A stretch of DNA of 50,662 nt from Bradyrhizobium altum (lineage in GTDB: Bacteria > Pseudomonadota > Alphaproteobacteria > Rhizobiales > Xanthobacteraceae): NCBI RefSeq assembly GCF_020889705.1, contig NZ_JACMYP010000029.1:1-50662 (forward strand). The letters run 5' to 3'. Made by a program: the position numbers and the translations under genes. The notes under the pieces were generated by a model that had not been told where the DNA came from, made no database searches, and was given only the letters and a program-made list of their open reading frames with translations. Numbering within the stretch: the stretch's first letter is position 1; each line of letters starts with the position of its first letter. Positions 41,633-50,662 of the stretch are shown here, piece by piece.

Positions 41633-42781
41633 TCACCGAGCCGGCAGCACGAACACCTGGCCGGGATAGATCAAATTGGGGTTACGGATCTGCTGCGAGT
41701 TGGCCCGATAGATCACTGCGTAACGCTGCCCGGCACCCAATGCACGCTGGCTGATCCGCCACAGGCTGTCGCCGCGGGCGACCGTGGTCGTGGTGATCTT
41801 CGGCACGATCACGGCGGAGGGTGAGCTCAATGCGGCGGTGGTTGCCGCCGCGAGCTGCGGCGTGGTCCCATCTGTGCGGCCGGACGATGCCGCAGGCGCC
41901 GGGATCGATGCGGTCGTCGTCGTGTCCGGAACGTTGAACGGCACCTCGGCACGCGCGCGGACCTTGCCGGAGCCGGGGTCGACGTCGTCAAGCCGGATCC
42001 GATAATCGCCGGTCGTGACGCCCTTGTTGATCGTGACCGAGAGGTGCCCCGCCGCGTCGGCAGTCGCGGATGTGATCAGACTGTCGTTGAGATAGAGCCT
42101 GACGTTCGCGCCGGGCGTTGCCTGAGCGCTGACATGGAGCTTGCCGCCCGGTTCGGTCTCGACGGCCTCGACAGCCACCTTCCCGTGCGTCGCCGCCGCA
42201 GGTTGCGACAGCACGCGGATCGCCTTGTCCGGCGCCATCAGCGCCACCATCGGCCGCTCGCTAGCCGCAGCGTCCAGCGCCACTGCCACGCTCTGCTTGG
42301 AGGTCACTGGCTTGCCGTCATGCGTGATGCGCAGGGTGAGGTCATAGTTTCCCGGCGGAAGCGGGCGCGGCACCATGACGAACTGGCCGGACTTGTCCGC
42401 CACGGCGCGATCATGCACCTCGCCATTGCGCAGCAATTCCACCGTCGCGCCAGGGAGCGCCCGGCCGGCGACAACGGTCTCGCCGGTCGGCTCGATGCTG
42501 ACGACGTCGAACTCCGGCACCGCGTTGCCGCCCGGTGTTGGCGACGGTCCTGCCAAAGCGTTGGCCAGCGCCGCGGTCTCGGTCTGCGTCTTTGCCAGCG
42601 CAGTCTTGTCTTGGTTCCCCGCGTCTTGGTCTCGCGCGGGAGCCGCTGGCGCCGTCGCCATCAAGCGGGTGTTTACGCCCAGGATCTGCTGGGTTTGGTG
42701 GATGCCGAAGATGAACGCAGCGGTGCCGCCGGCCGCAAGTGCCAGCAACGGTATGGCCAGTCTCATCGCCGTGACGTTCAT
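41633..42781 (-). CDS. LysM-domain protein with Ig-like repeats
   Basis: This 382-residue protein starts best at MNVTAMRLAIPLLALAAGG (42781; GGGGA 8 bp upstream), with one N-terminal membrane helix or signal. Its middle has repeats of bacterial Ig-like type, such as TVVAGRALPGATVELLRNGEV and QATPGANVRLYLNDSLI. The C-terminus holds a LysM peptidoglycan-binding domain, TTTTVARGDSLWRISQRALGAGQRYAVIYRANSQQIRNPNLIYPGQVFVLP. It likely sits at the cell wall; biological role unknown. Confidence 0.85.
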   Translation of the reverse strand: MNVTAMRLAIPLLALAAGGTAAFIFGIHQTQQILGVNTRLMATAPAAPARDQDAGNQDKTALAKTQTETAALANALAGPSPTPGGNAVPEFDVVSIEPTGETVVAGRALPGATVELLRNGEVHDRAVADKSGQFVMVPRPLPPGNYDLTLRITHDGKPVTSKQSVAVALDAAASERPMVALMAPDKAIRVLSQPAAATHGKVAVEAVETEPGGKLHVSAQATPGANVRLYLNDSLITSATADAAGHLSVTINKGVTTGDYRIRLDDVDPGSGKVRARAEVPFNVPDTTTTASIPAPAASSGRTDGTTPQLAAATTAALSSPSAVIVPKITTTTVARGDSLWRISQRALGAGQRYAVIYRANSQQIRNPNLIYPGQVFVLPAR

Positions 42782-42976
42782 GACGGTCATCCCCGGATGA
42801 ATCGACCCGCGCATCCACGCGCGCGACCCTGCAGCCCTGTGGGGAGTCCGGAAAGAGACTGCGCCGATTTGCGCGGCCCATCAAGTCGAATGAAAGGACT
42901 ACTCCTCTCGGGCAGGCTGGCCGACGCCGTAGCTGTTGGGGATCGCGTCTGGCTCAGAACCCCGGCGGCGCATTGC

Positions 42977-43183
42977 CTATTGCGAGTACGTCAGCTGCTC
43001 TTCCGTCACCACGCGCTCGATATTGCCTGCCTTGCTCCTGATTCGGTATCGAAGCCGCCCGTCGGCTTCGATCGGCATGCGTTGAATGATGGTGTAGACC
43101 GCCGGCTCATCGGCCTCGGCGCGACCTTGCGGCCCCTGGGCCCGGTGGTGAACGTCTTCATTCAGCTTGTAGGCATATGACAT
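42977..43183 (-). CDS. Small conserved-looking hypothetical protein
   Basis: This 68-residue protein starts at MSYAYKLNEDVHHRAQ (43183), with AGAGGTGG as ribosome site. The body AVYTIIQRMPIEADGRLRYRIRSKAGNIERVVTEEQL reads as an all-beta fold with balanced composition. No family recognised. The upstream in-frame leader lacks sense. Confidence 0.7.
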   Translation of the reverse strand: MSYAYKLNEDVHHRAQGPQGRAEADEPAVYTIIQRMPIEADGRLRYRIRSKAGNIERVVTEEQLTYSQ

Positions 43184-43478
43184 CTGTCCACCTCTGCAGT
43201 TGGGGGTGCTCTCACGCAGGACTGTGCTGTGACGCAATGGAGCTGTGGCTTCCCGTATGGACGCGACTTGCTACTTCGATGGCCGCGTCAGGCCTCTCCG
43301 GAGTCCGCAGGAGCACGTTGGTTACATTGACCGAATACGCCGCAAATAGCCACCAAATACTCGCCTTCGACCAAGGATGGGTGAGAGCGCTGGGTGGGTT
43401 CCCGGCCGTTTGCGGCCTCAATTGCCATTTGATCTCCGCAGGCAGATGCTGCCAGCCAATGGTACAAGGGAGAGCAAC

Positions 43479-43721
43479 ATGGGCAAGGCGGGTCTCGACC
43501 ACCGGCATCCCAACAAGGATGGCGAAATCAGCGGCAAGCACGGCAACACGCTGCTCCGCACCTTGCGCAAGGTTTACGGGCCAAGTTTCGCAGCGGGTTA
43601 TCCCGAAACCGAGAAGCTGAGCGATGTCCTGGCTGCGTTGAACGAGACCTCGCTGAGCCAACTCCGCAGAGATCATCAGACCGGCCATCTCGCGCACAAG
43701 ATCGCCAAAGCTTCGAAGTAG
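43479..43721 (+). CDS. Small hypothetical basic protein
   Basis: This 80-residue protein starts at ATG 43479 with AAGGGAGAG upstream. The sequence GKAGLDHRHPNKDGEISGKHGNTLLRTLRKVYGPSFAAGYPETEKLSDVLAAL is Lys/His/Gly-rich and then helical, ending GHLAHKIAKASK. It is reminiscent of small conserved rhizobial proteins of unknown function. It converges with the Lrp-type regulator. Confidence 0.75.
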   Translation: MGKAGLDHRHPNKDGEISGKHGNTLLRTLRKVYGPSFAAGYPETEKLSDVLAALNETSLSQLRRDHQTGHLAHKIAKASK

Positions 43722-43741
43722 GTGCTGAGCGGAACCGCAGC

Positions 43742-44221
43742 TCAGAACTCCAACTCCGCATTGTCCACCACCTCCTTCATCACGAAGAAGGTGCGGGTCT
43801 GCCGCACACCGGGCAGCGCGATCAGCTGGTCGCCATGGATGCGGTTGAAGTCCTCCATGTCGCCGACGCGGATCTTGAGGAAATAATCGAAGTCGCCGGC
43901 GACGAGGTGACAGTCGAGCACGAACTTCAGCTTCGCCACCGCCTGCTCGAAGCTCGCAAAGCTCTCCGGCGTCGAGCGGTCGAGCACGACGCCGACCATC
44001 ACCAGCGCGCCCTTGCCGACCTTGCGCGGCGCGACCATCGCGCGGACGCCGCTGAGAAAGCCCTCGTCGAACAGCGCCTGGGTCCGGCGATGGCAGGTGG
44101 CGGGGCTGACGCCGACCTGGTCGGCCAGCTCGGCGTTGCTGAGCCGGCCGTTCTTTTGCAGCAATCTCAACATCTTGAGGTCAATGCGGTCGAGCCGGGC
44201 GGACATGGAAGGATCTCTCAT
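43742..44221 (-). CDS. acdR: Lrp/AsnC-family regulator, probable activator of the ACC deaminase gene
   Basis: This 159-residue regulator has an N-terminal helix-turn-helix (DRIDLKMLRLLQKNGRLSNAELADQVGVSPATCHRRTQAL) and a C-terminal RAM ligand-binding domain (VLDCHLVAGDFDYFLKIRV). Its gene diverges from the ACC deaminase gene, exactly the arrangement of acdR-acdS in Bradyrhizobium and other rhizobia, where the Lrp-like protein controls the deaminase. Start at 44221 (MRDPSMSARL); 44206 is possible. Confidence 0.85.
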   Translation of the reverse strand: MRDPSMSARLDRIDLKMLRLLQKNGRLSNAELADQVGVSPATCHRRTQALFDEGFLSGVRAMVAPRKVGKGALVMVGVVLDRSTPESFASFEQAVAKLKFVLDCHLVAGDFDYFLKIRVGDMEDFNRIHGDQLIALPGVRQTRTFFVMKEVVDNAELEF

Positions 44222-44367
44222 CGCTAGCCAGTAATGTGAGAGAAAACATATCATCCGGTGCAAATTCAGCAATCTTCGGCGATCGGGTGGCCTGACTTAG
44301 AGAGCACCTTTCGCAGCCGGGGTGATAGTTCTGGCCGCCGTTCCAGACCACCAAAGAGGATGCCAGT
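44222..44367. promoter_or_regulatory. Divergent promoter region of the Lrp regulator and ACC deaminase
   Basis: A 146-bp region separates the two starts. Lrp-type boxes are too degenerate to call. No clear -24/-12 NifA-type site (TGGCAC-N5-TTGC) was found. Confidence 0.5.
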
Positions 44368-45381
44368 ATGCTGGAGAAGTTCGCACGCTACCCGCTCACC
44401 TTCGGGCCGACTGCCATCGAGAAGCTCGATCGGTTGTCAAAGCACCTCGGCGGCAAGGTCGAGCTCTATGCCAAGCGCGAGGATTGCAATTCCGGGCTCG
44501 CCTTCGGCGGCAACAAGCTGCGCAAGCTCGAATACATCATCCCCGACGCGATCGCCTCCAACGCCGACACGCTGGTCTCGATCGGCGGCGTGCAGTCGAA
44601 CCATACGCGGATGGTTGCGGCGGTCGCGGCCAAGATCGGCATGAAGTGCCGGCTGGTGCAGGAAAGCTGGGTTCCGCATGAGGACGCAGTCTATGACCGC
44701 GTCGGCAACATCCTGCTCTCGCGCGTGATGGGCGCGGATGTGCGCCTGGTCGACGAAGGTTTTGACATCGGCATTCGCAAGAGCTGGGAGCAGGCGCTCG
44801 AGGAAGTGAAGGCGGCGGGCGGCAAGCCCTACGCGATCCCGGCCGGCGCTTCCGTGCACAAATATGGCGGGCTCGGCTATGTCGGCTTCGCCGAAGAGGT
44901 GCGCGCGCAGGAGCGCCAGCTCGGCGTCAAGTTCGACTACATCATCGTCTGCACGGTGACCGGCTCGACCCATGCCGGCATGCTGGTCGGCTTCGCCGCC
45001 GACGGGCGCGCGCGCAACGTGATTGGCATCGACGGTTCGTTCACGCCTGCGCAGACCAAGGCACAGGTGCTGTCGATCGCGCAGAACACCGCTGATCTGG
45101 TCGAGCTCGGCCGCGACATTGTCGAGGATGATGTCGTGCTGATCGAGGACTACGCCTATCCCGCCTATGGCGTGCCGTCGGAGGAGACCAAGGCGGCGAT
45201 CCGGCTCAGCGCGCGGCTGGAAGGCATGATCACCGACCCTGTCTATGAGGGGAAATCGATGCAGGGCATGATCGATCTGGTGCAGAAGGGTTTCTTCCCG
45301 GCCGGGTCGAAGGTGCTCTACGCCCATCTCGGCGGTGCGCCGGCGCTCAACGGCTACGCTTACGCGTTCAGGAACGGCTGA
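44368..45381 (+). CDS. acdS: 1-Aminocyclopropane-1-carboxylate (ACC) deaminase
   Basis: This 337-residue PLP enzyme splits ACC, the ethylene precursor of plants, into 2-oxobutyrate and ammonia. PLP Lys50 is in [11 protein letters not shown]; the substrate Ser77 is in [12 protein letters not shown]. Tyr293-Glu294 in [12 protein letters not shown] and the leucine in GGAPALNGY separate true ACC deaminases from the related D-cysteine desulfhydrases. Length matches the family. Its divergent Lrp-type regulator is the expected partner. This is a trait of plant-associated bacteria. Confidence 0.95.
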   Translation: MLEKFARYPLTFGPTAIEKLDRLSKHLGGKVELYAKREDCNSGLAFGGNKLRKLEYIIPDAIASNADTLVSIGGVQSNHTRMVAAVAAKIGMKCRLVQESWVPHEDAVYDRVGNILLSRVMGADVRLVDEGFDIGIRKSWEQALEEVKAAGGKPYAIPAGASVHKYGGLGYVGFAEEVRAQERQLGVKFDYIIVCTVTGSTHAGMLVGFAADGRARNVIGIDGSFTPAQTKAQVLSIAQNTADLVELGRDIVEDDVVLIEDYAYPAYGVPSEETKAAIRLSARLEGMITDPVYEGKSMQGMIDLVQKGFFPAGSKVLYAHLGGAPALNGYAYAFRNG

Positions 45382-45403
45382 GGCGGCCGGCGCTTCTCAT
45401 GTC

Positions 45404-45438
45404 GTAGCCCGGATTGCGCTTCGCTTCATCCGGGCTAC
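45404..45438. repeat. Dispersed hairpin repeat, REP-like
   Basis: GTAGCCCGGAT (45404-45414) and ATCCGGGCTAC (45428-45438) form a perfect 11-bp stem around a 13-nt spacer. GTAGCCCGGAT with a spacer containing CGCTTCGCT is a sequence I remember as frequent between Bradyrhizobium genes. It may also act as transcription terminator after acdS. Confidence 0.65.
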
Positions 45439-45513
45439 GCCCCTACCGACGTCAGGTCGGCGTCAGCTTCTCCCGATATCCTGTCCAGGCCGGGCGAGCC
45501 GGGAGACCTTCGC

Positions 45514-45765
45514 GTGAGGATGATGAATGCGGCCGGCCGAGCCATCGCCGCGCTCGGCGTCGGCATCGTCGCGGTGGGACATTGGTTCTGGGCTTACCCG
45601 GGCCACGGCGTCGTGTTGCGCGCCCGCCTGCTGACGATGAACCATGCGGTCGAACTCTATGCCGGCATTTTCCTGATCGGTGTCGGCGTTCATGGGCTGG
45701 CATCCCGCTCCTGGTTCAGCGATCCAAATCCGCCGGCGCAGTCTTCGGTTCGGGAGCCGCAATAA
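45514..45765 (+). CDS. Small membrane hypothetical protein
   Basis: This 83-residue reading starts at GTG 45514 (GGGAGACC 8-10 bp ahead) or the ATG at 45520. It has two hydrophobic segments, IAALGVGIVAVGHWFWAY and ELYAGIFLIGVGVHGLA, separated by a basic loop, so it is a small two-helix membrane protein. No family recognised. Confidence 0.6.
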   Translation: MRMMNAAGRAIAALGVGIVAVGHWFWAYPGHGVVLRARLLTMNHAVELYAGIFLIGVGVHGLASRSWFSDPNPPAQSSVREPQ

Positions 45766-45809
45766 CGTCCGCCTGGCGCGGCGGCTGGAATGTGTCCGGG
45801 TTGACATTC

Positions 45810-45829
45810 TAGGAACATAATAGGAACAT
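45810..45829 (+). repeat. Short tandem repeat TAGGAACATAA
   Basis: TAGGAACATAA (45810-45820) is followed directly by TAGGAACAT (45821-45829), preceded by TTGACA at 45801. It lies about 140 bp ahead of the protease gene and may be part of its promoter. It was compared with the GGAAC-N16-18-GTT EcfG box and lacks the second half. Confidence 0.4.
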
Positions 45830-45967
45830 GCCATCTGTAACCTGAGGGTGTGGCGATCGCCTCATCCGCGGCGGTATTGCGTGGCCGTGGACCAAAGGCC
45901 AAGCCACGCACCACTTGCGGATGAATTTCTCCGCCTCCTAAGGGGTTGTGGCTGGGGAGCGTATGTC

Positions 45968-47230
45968 ATGAGAGTTGCGATCTGGGCGGTCGTTGTGGCC
46001 GCGTGGCTGTTTGCGTCCGCAACTCCATCGAGCGCCCGCGGCCCTTACGGCTCGATCACGGTCGGCAATTGGAAGGGCGGCGCCTTCACCGACGAGAGTG
46101 GTGCGTTCACGCATTGCTCGGCGGGGAGCACATACCAGAGCGGCATCTTCTTCATGGTGGCGGTTGCCGCGAATGGCAGCTGGCGGCTGGGCTTGGCTCA
46201 TGACAGCTGGCGTTTGACGCCGGGCGAAGCCTTTCCGCTTGCGCTGACCTTCGACGGCCAGCCCGCGTTCAATGTCTACGGCATGCCGCTCGGCGAGAAG
46301 CTCGTGAATGTCGAGATGCCGGTGAATTCGGCGCTGATCAATCAGTTCCGCAAGGCGCGCCAGATGACGGCGTTCGCGCAGGGGCAATTGTTTCAGTTCA
46401 ATCTCAATCAGACCGCGCAATTGCTGCCGGCGCTGCTCAACTGCGTGGTCTCGGTGAAGAAGAACGGTGTCTCCAACGCCGGCGAGTTCGCGGTCGCGAC
46501 AAAGCCTGCGGCTGCGCCGCCGCAACAGGCTGCAGCACCCAACGCGCCGCCCGCGAAGCAGGCGAGATCGGGGACCGGCACCGGCTTCGTCGTCAGCGAT
46601 AGCGGCCACGTCGTCACCAACCATCATGTCGTCGATGGTTGCAGCGAGATCACGGGCAATCTGAGCGGTGCGGCGCCGGTCAAATTGCGGTTAGTGTCCG
46701 ACGACGAGACCAACGATCTCGCGCTGCTGCAGGCGCCGTCCCCGTTCAAGGATGTCGCGAGCATCCGGCAGAACTCGATTCGGGTTGGCGACGGAGTCGT
46801 GGCGATCGGCTACCCCTATCATGGCCTGCTGACATCCGATTTCACCGTGACCACGGGCATCGTTTCTTCGCTGAGCGGCATCCTCAACGACACGCGTCAT
46901 CTGCAGATCAGCGCCGCGGTACAGCCCGGCAACAGCGGTGGGCCGCTGTTCGATCTCGGCGGCGCCGTGGTCGGCGTGGTGGCCGCGAAGCTCGACGCGG
47001 TCAGGATGGCGCGGGCCACGGGATCGATCCCGGAAAACATCAACTTCGCCATCAAGACTGGCGCGCTGCGCGACTTCCTTGACAACAGCGCGGTGATGTA
47101 CCGGACCGCCGAATGGCGCGATGGGACGAAGAAGGAGACGTCCGATATCGCCAAGGATGCGCGCGGCTACACCCTGTTGATCACCTGCACGGTGAACGAG
47201 CAGAGCGCGAGCGCGAAGAAGGGCAATTGA
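45968..47230 (+). CDS. Trypsin-like serine protease, S1C-type, with unusual N-terminal domain
   Basis: This 420-residue exported protein starts at ATG 45968 with a signal peptide (MRVAIWAVVVAAWLFASATPSSA). Residues 25-185 form a beta-rich domain (YGSITVGNWKGGAFTDESGAFTHC; VAVAANGSWRLGLAHDSW) that I do not recognise. A Pro/Ala linker follows. Residues 215-385 are the protease: GTGTGFVVSDSGHVVTNHHVVDG (His), ETNDLALLQ (Asp), VQPGNSGGPLFD (Ser). No PDZ domain is visible, unlike DegP. It likely works in the envelope on damaged or specific proteins. Confidence 0.88.
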   Translation: MRVAIWAVVVAAWLFASATPSSARGPYGSITVGNWKGGAFTDESGAFTHCSAGSTYQSGIFFMVAVAANGSWRLGLAHDSWRLTPGEAFPLALTFDGQPAFNVYGMPLGEKLVNVEMPVNSALINQFRKARQMTAFAQGQLFQFNLNQTAQLLPALLNCVVSVKKNGVSNAGEFAVATKPAAAPPQQAAAPNAPPAKQARSGTGTGFVVSDSGHVVTNHHVVDGCSEITGNLSGAAPVKLRLVSDDETNDLALLQAPSPFKDVASIRQNSIRVGDGVVAIGYPYHGLLTSDFTVTTGIVSSLSGILNDTRHLQISAAVQPGNSGGPLFDLGGAVVGVVAAKLDAVRMARATGSIPENINFAIKTGALRDFLDNSAVMYRTAEWRDGTKKETSDIAKDARGYTLLITCTVNEQSASAKKGN

Positions 47231-47390
47231 GACCTCCGCTACTCCCTCTCCCCATCCTTACGGCAGGGCGATCGCATATGGCGATCGGCCACACGTCATT
47301 CCCTGCGAAAGTCCGGGCAGCCGCCGGCTACTTTGCATGGGGTTGTTTTCGATATTTTGGCCGTGCGCGCCTGCGACGTACGGGCGGGTA

Positions 47391-48332
47391 TCAGCCGAGC
47401 CGGCGCAGCGTATGCACCGTGATCTCGGCCGGGCAGTTCAGCCGAACCGGCGCAAGGCTGGTGCCGGCGCCGGCCGATGTGTAGCCGGCAAGTTCGCCGA
47501 ACCGCCAGGCGCCTCTGCCCATCCGGCGCGGCAGCCGCGCCTCCAGCTTGATTGCGATGCCGCCGGGCAGGCAGAGCTGGCCGCCATGGGTATGGCCGCT
47601 CAGCATCAGGTCGAAGCCGGCCGCTGCGGCCTTGCGATAGGATTCCGGCGTATGTGCAAGCAGGATCGAGAACGCATCGCGCGGGATCGCCGCGGCAGAT
47701 TTTGCAATGTCGTCGGTGCGATAGAAATGCGCATCGTCGATGCCGGCGAGATGGATCGTCGCGCCATCGCGCGTGATCGGCTCCTGCTCGTTGAACAGCA
47801 TCCTGATGCCCATCGCTTCCAGCGCCGGCGTCATGCGGATGCTGTCGTGATTGCCGAGGATGCCGTAGAGCGGCAGCTTGATCAGTGCGCAGAGATCCTT
47901 CATCAGCGCGAGACTGGTTTCGAACGGGCCAAACGTCTTGCCGCGATAATCGCCGGTGAGGACGCAGATGTCGCAGGCGACATAGCGGACGATGTCAGCC
48001 AGATGCCGCATCGCGCCCTGGCTGATGTCGGCGTGGAGATCGCTGAGATGCAGGATGGTGAAGCCGTCGAACGCCGCCGGCAGGCGCGCCGACGTCACCA
48101 GGTTGCGCCGCACCTCGACCCGGTCGGCGTTGCGGCGCGCACGGCCATGGAGGCCGGCCAGCTTGAGCGCGGTCTCGACCACCCATGGCGCCAGCTTCCA
48201 GTTCTCGACGTTGAACACGAGTGTGCCCTGGCCGAACAGCTGCTTCTCATGCGCGGCCTCGATTCCAAGCCGGCGCACGACGTGATCCGCGCCGATCCGC
48301 TCGACCAATCCCTGCAATGCCGTGTCGGCCAT
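47391..48332 (-). CDS. Calcineurin-like metallophosphoesterase
   Basis: This 313-residue enzyme shows the five metallophosphoesterase motifs: LHLSDLHAD, LTGDYRGK, LGNHDS, LLAHTPES and GHTHGGQLCLP. They bind two metal ions. Sequence resembles YkuE/YaeI-type phosphodiesterases. An N-terminal stretch of about 85 residues precedes the core. ATG at 48332. It follows the flavin monooxygenase on the same strand. Confidence 0.9.
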   Translation of the reverse strand: MADTALQGLVERIGADHVVRRLGIEAAHEKQLFGQGTLVFNVENWKLAPWVVETALKLAGLHGRARRNADRVEVRRNLVTSARLPAAFDGFTILHLSDLHADISQGAMRHLADIVRYVACDICVLTGDYRGKTFGPFETSLALMKDLCALIKLPLYGILGNHDSIRMTPALEAMGIRMLFNEQEPITRDGATIHLAGIDDAHFYRTDDIAKSAAAIPRDAFSILLAHTPESYRKAAAAGFDLMLSGHTHGGQLCLPGGIAIKLEARLPRRMGRGAWRFGELAGYTSAGAGTSLAPVRLNCPAEITVHTLRRLG

Positions 48333-48415
48333 CGTCCCCCGCGCGGCCCGCGATGCGAAACGCGGGGCGGCAACGACACTATCATGCGCAATCCCGGCGG
48401 GGATACCGCTGAAGC

Positions 48416-50164
<1,749 letters not shown>

Positions 50165-50447
50165 GGCCCGTCTCTTCCCTATCTCTTGTCGTTATGCCTT
50201 GTCGGCAAGTCTTGGCCGCGCCTCGTTGGACGCGACGACCGAAAGATTAGGGCGAGGGCGGCGCGGCCCGCAAGCGCATGCGTTGCCCCGCCGGGTATGG
50301 CTCCTATGCCGCGAGGCCGGTCGCTGCGGTATCTGGAGCAGGTTGGGCGATGCAGCCGGGGATTGCGTGGACATGCACGGCTCCGGCGGAGCGTGTGACC
50401 GCAGTCAATGCAGTACGCTTGTACTGGTTTAAGGCTCAGCGCGAAGT

Positions 50448-50662
50448 TCAGCCGTCGTTAGACTTCACGATTCGGATCAGCTCGTCGCCGTAATGCTCGA
50501 GCTTCTTGTCGCCGATCCCGGCGATGTTGCGCAACTCGCCCAGCGTATCCGGCCGCATCGCGGCGATGCCGTCGATGGTCGAATCGTGCAGCACCACATA
50601 GGCCGGTACGCCGCGCTGGCGCGCGACCTCCGAGCGCCAGGCGCGCAGGGCCGCATGCAGGG
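50448..50662 (-). CDS. C-terminal HRDC domain of RecQ-type helicase (partial)
   Basis: The frame enters from the right edge and stops at 50448-50450. About 71 residues read LRAWRSEVARQRGVPAYVVLHD, then IAAMRPDTLGELRNIAGIGDKKLEHYGDELIRIV. That is the HRDC fold with the GIGDKKLEHYGDEL DNA-binding turn, found at the end of RecQ and RNase D. ATP-dependent DNA helicase RecQ is most likely. The body lies outside the window. Confidence 0.85.
   Translation of the reverse strand, partial: LHAALRAWRSEVARQRGVPAYVVLHDSTIDGIAAMRPDTLGELRNIAGIGDKKLEHYGDELIRIVKSNDG

Noticed and set aside
44222..44367. NifA/sigma-54 promoter before ACC deaminase
   Set aside because: No TGGCAC-N5-TTGC match found in the 146 bp.
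45810..45850. EcfG general stress promoter (GGAAC-N16-18-GTT)
   Set aside because: GGAAC occurs twice but no GTT lies at the required distance.

Overview
The window looks like about 50 kb of chromosome from a GC-rich alphaproteobacterium of the Bradyrhizobium type. This rests on the uniformly high GC, the dense coupled operons, an outer-membrane protein whose mature N-terminus starts AADLPVKAPKPA, a TTAA-N7-TTAA CtrA-type site ahead of minCDE, a divergent lrp-type/ACC deaminase pair as in rhizobia, and a GTAGCCCGGAT-type dispersed hairpin. No rRNA, tRNA, CRISPR array or insertion sequence was recognised.

Bases 1-31,100 form one large heterocycle (nucleobase) uptake and catabolism island. (a) 1-3339: a coupled operon with a creatininase-like tail, a cupin, a biuret/triuret/ureidoacrylate-type cysteine hydrolase, a PCMH-type FAD oxidase and a flavodoxin-fold NAD(P)H oxidoreductase. 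(b) 3403-9143: a RidA protein diverging from a second coupled operon, which holds an NMT1/THI5-type ABC importer, an 8-oxoguanine deaminase-like amidohydrolase and a Rieske oxygenase. (c) 10460-17535: the urate core, with an OHCU decarboxylase-HIU hydrolase fusion, a cofactor-free uricase, an XdhD-like fused molybdenum hydroxylase with its FAD partner, and an 8-oxoguanine deaminase. (d) 17591-22288: a four-gene BMP-type nucleoside/nucleobase ABC importer, then a channel-like outer-membrane protein. (e) 24036-31088: a nucleoside/base deaminase, a Pot-type ABC importer, a cyanuric acid hydrolase/barbiturase-family ring-opening amidohydrolase, and upp. Together these could import purines, oxidised purines and pyrimidine- or triazine-like rings, deaminate and hydroxylate them, and open the rings. 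The two chemically unassigned operons, (a) and (b), are the best candidates for an undescribed pathway. Their enzyme types resemble a Rut-like or triuret/biuret-like scheme built around a Rieske oxygenase.

Bases 31,654-33,853 hold three Tad/Flp pseudopilin-like genes, the first carrying two compensating frameshifts. Then come a phosphodiesterase of the alkaline phosphatase superfamily, an orphan Bug/TctC receptor, a TetR regulator with a palindromic operator candidate, and a small secreted Cys protein.

Bases 38,129-50,662 are mostly housekeeping or accessory: minCDE plus a coupled small gene, a sirtuin, a cytochrome c, a LysM protein, small conserved proteins, an Lrp regulator divergent from ACC deaminase, a trypsin-like protease with a novel-looking N-terminal domain, a metallophosphoesterase, a Baeyer-Villiger-type flavin monooxygenase, and the HRDC end of a RecQ helicase running off the window.

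All functions are read from motifs and remembered family features. No database search was possible.
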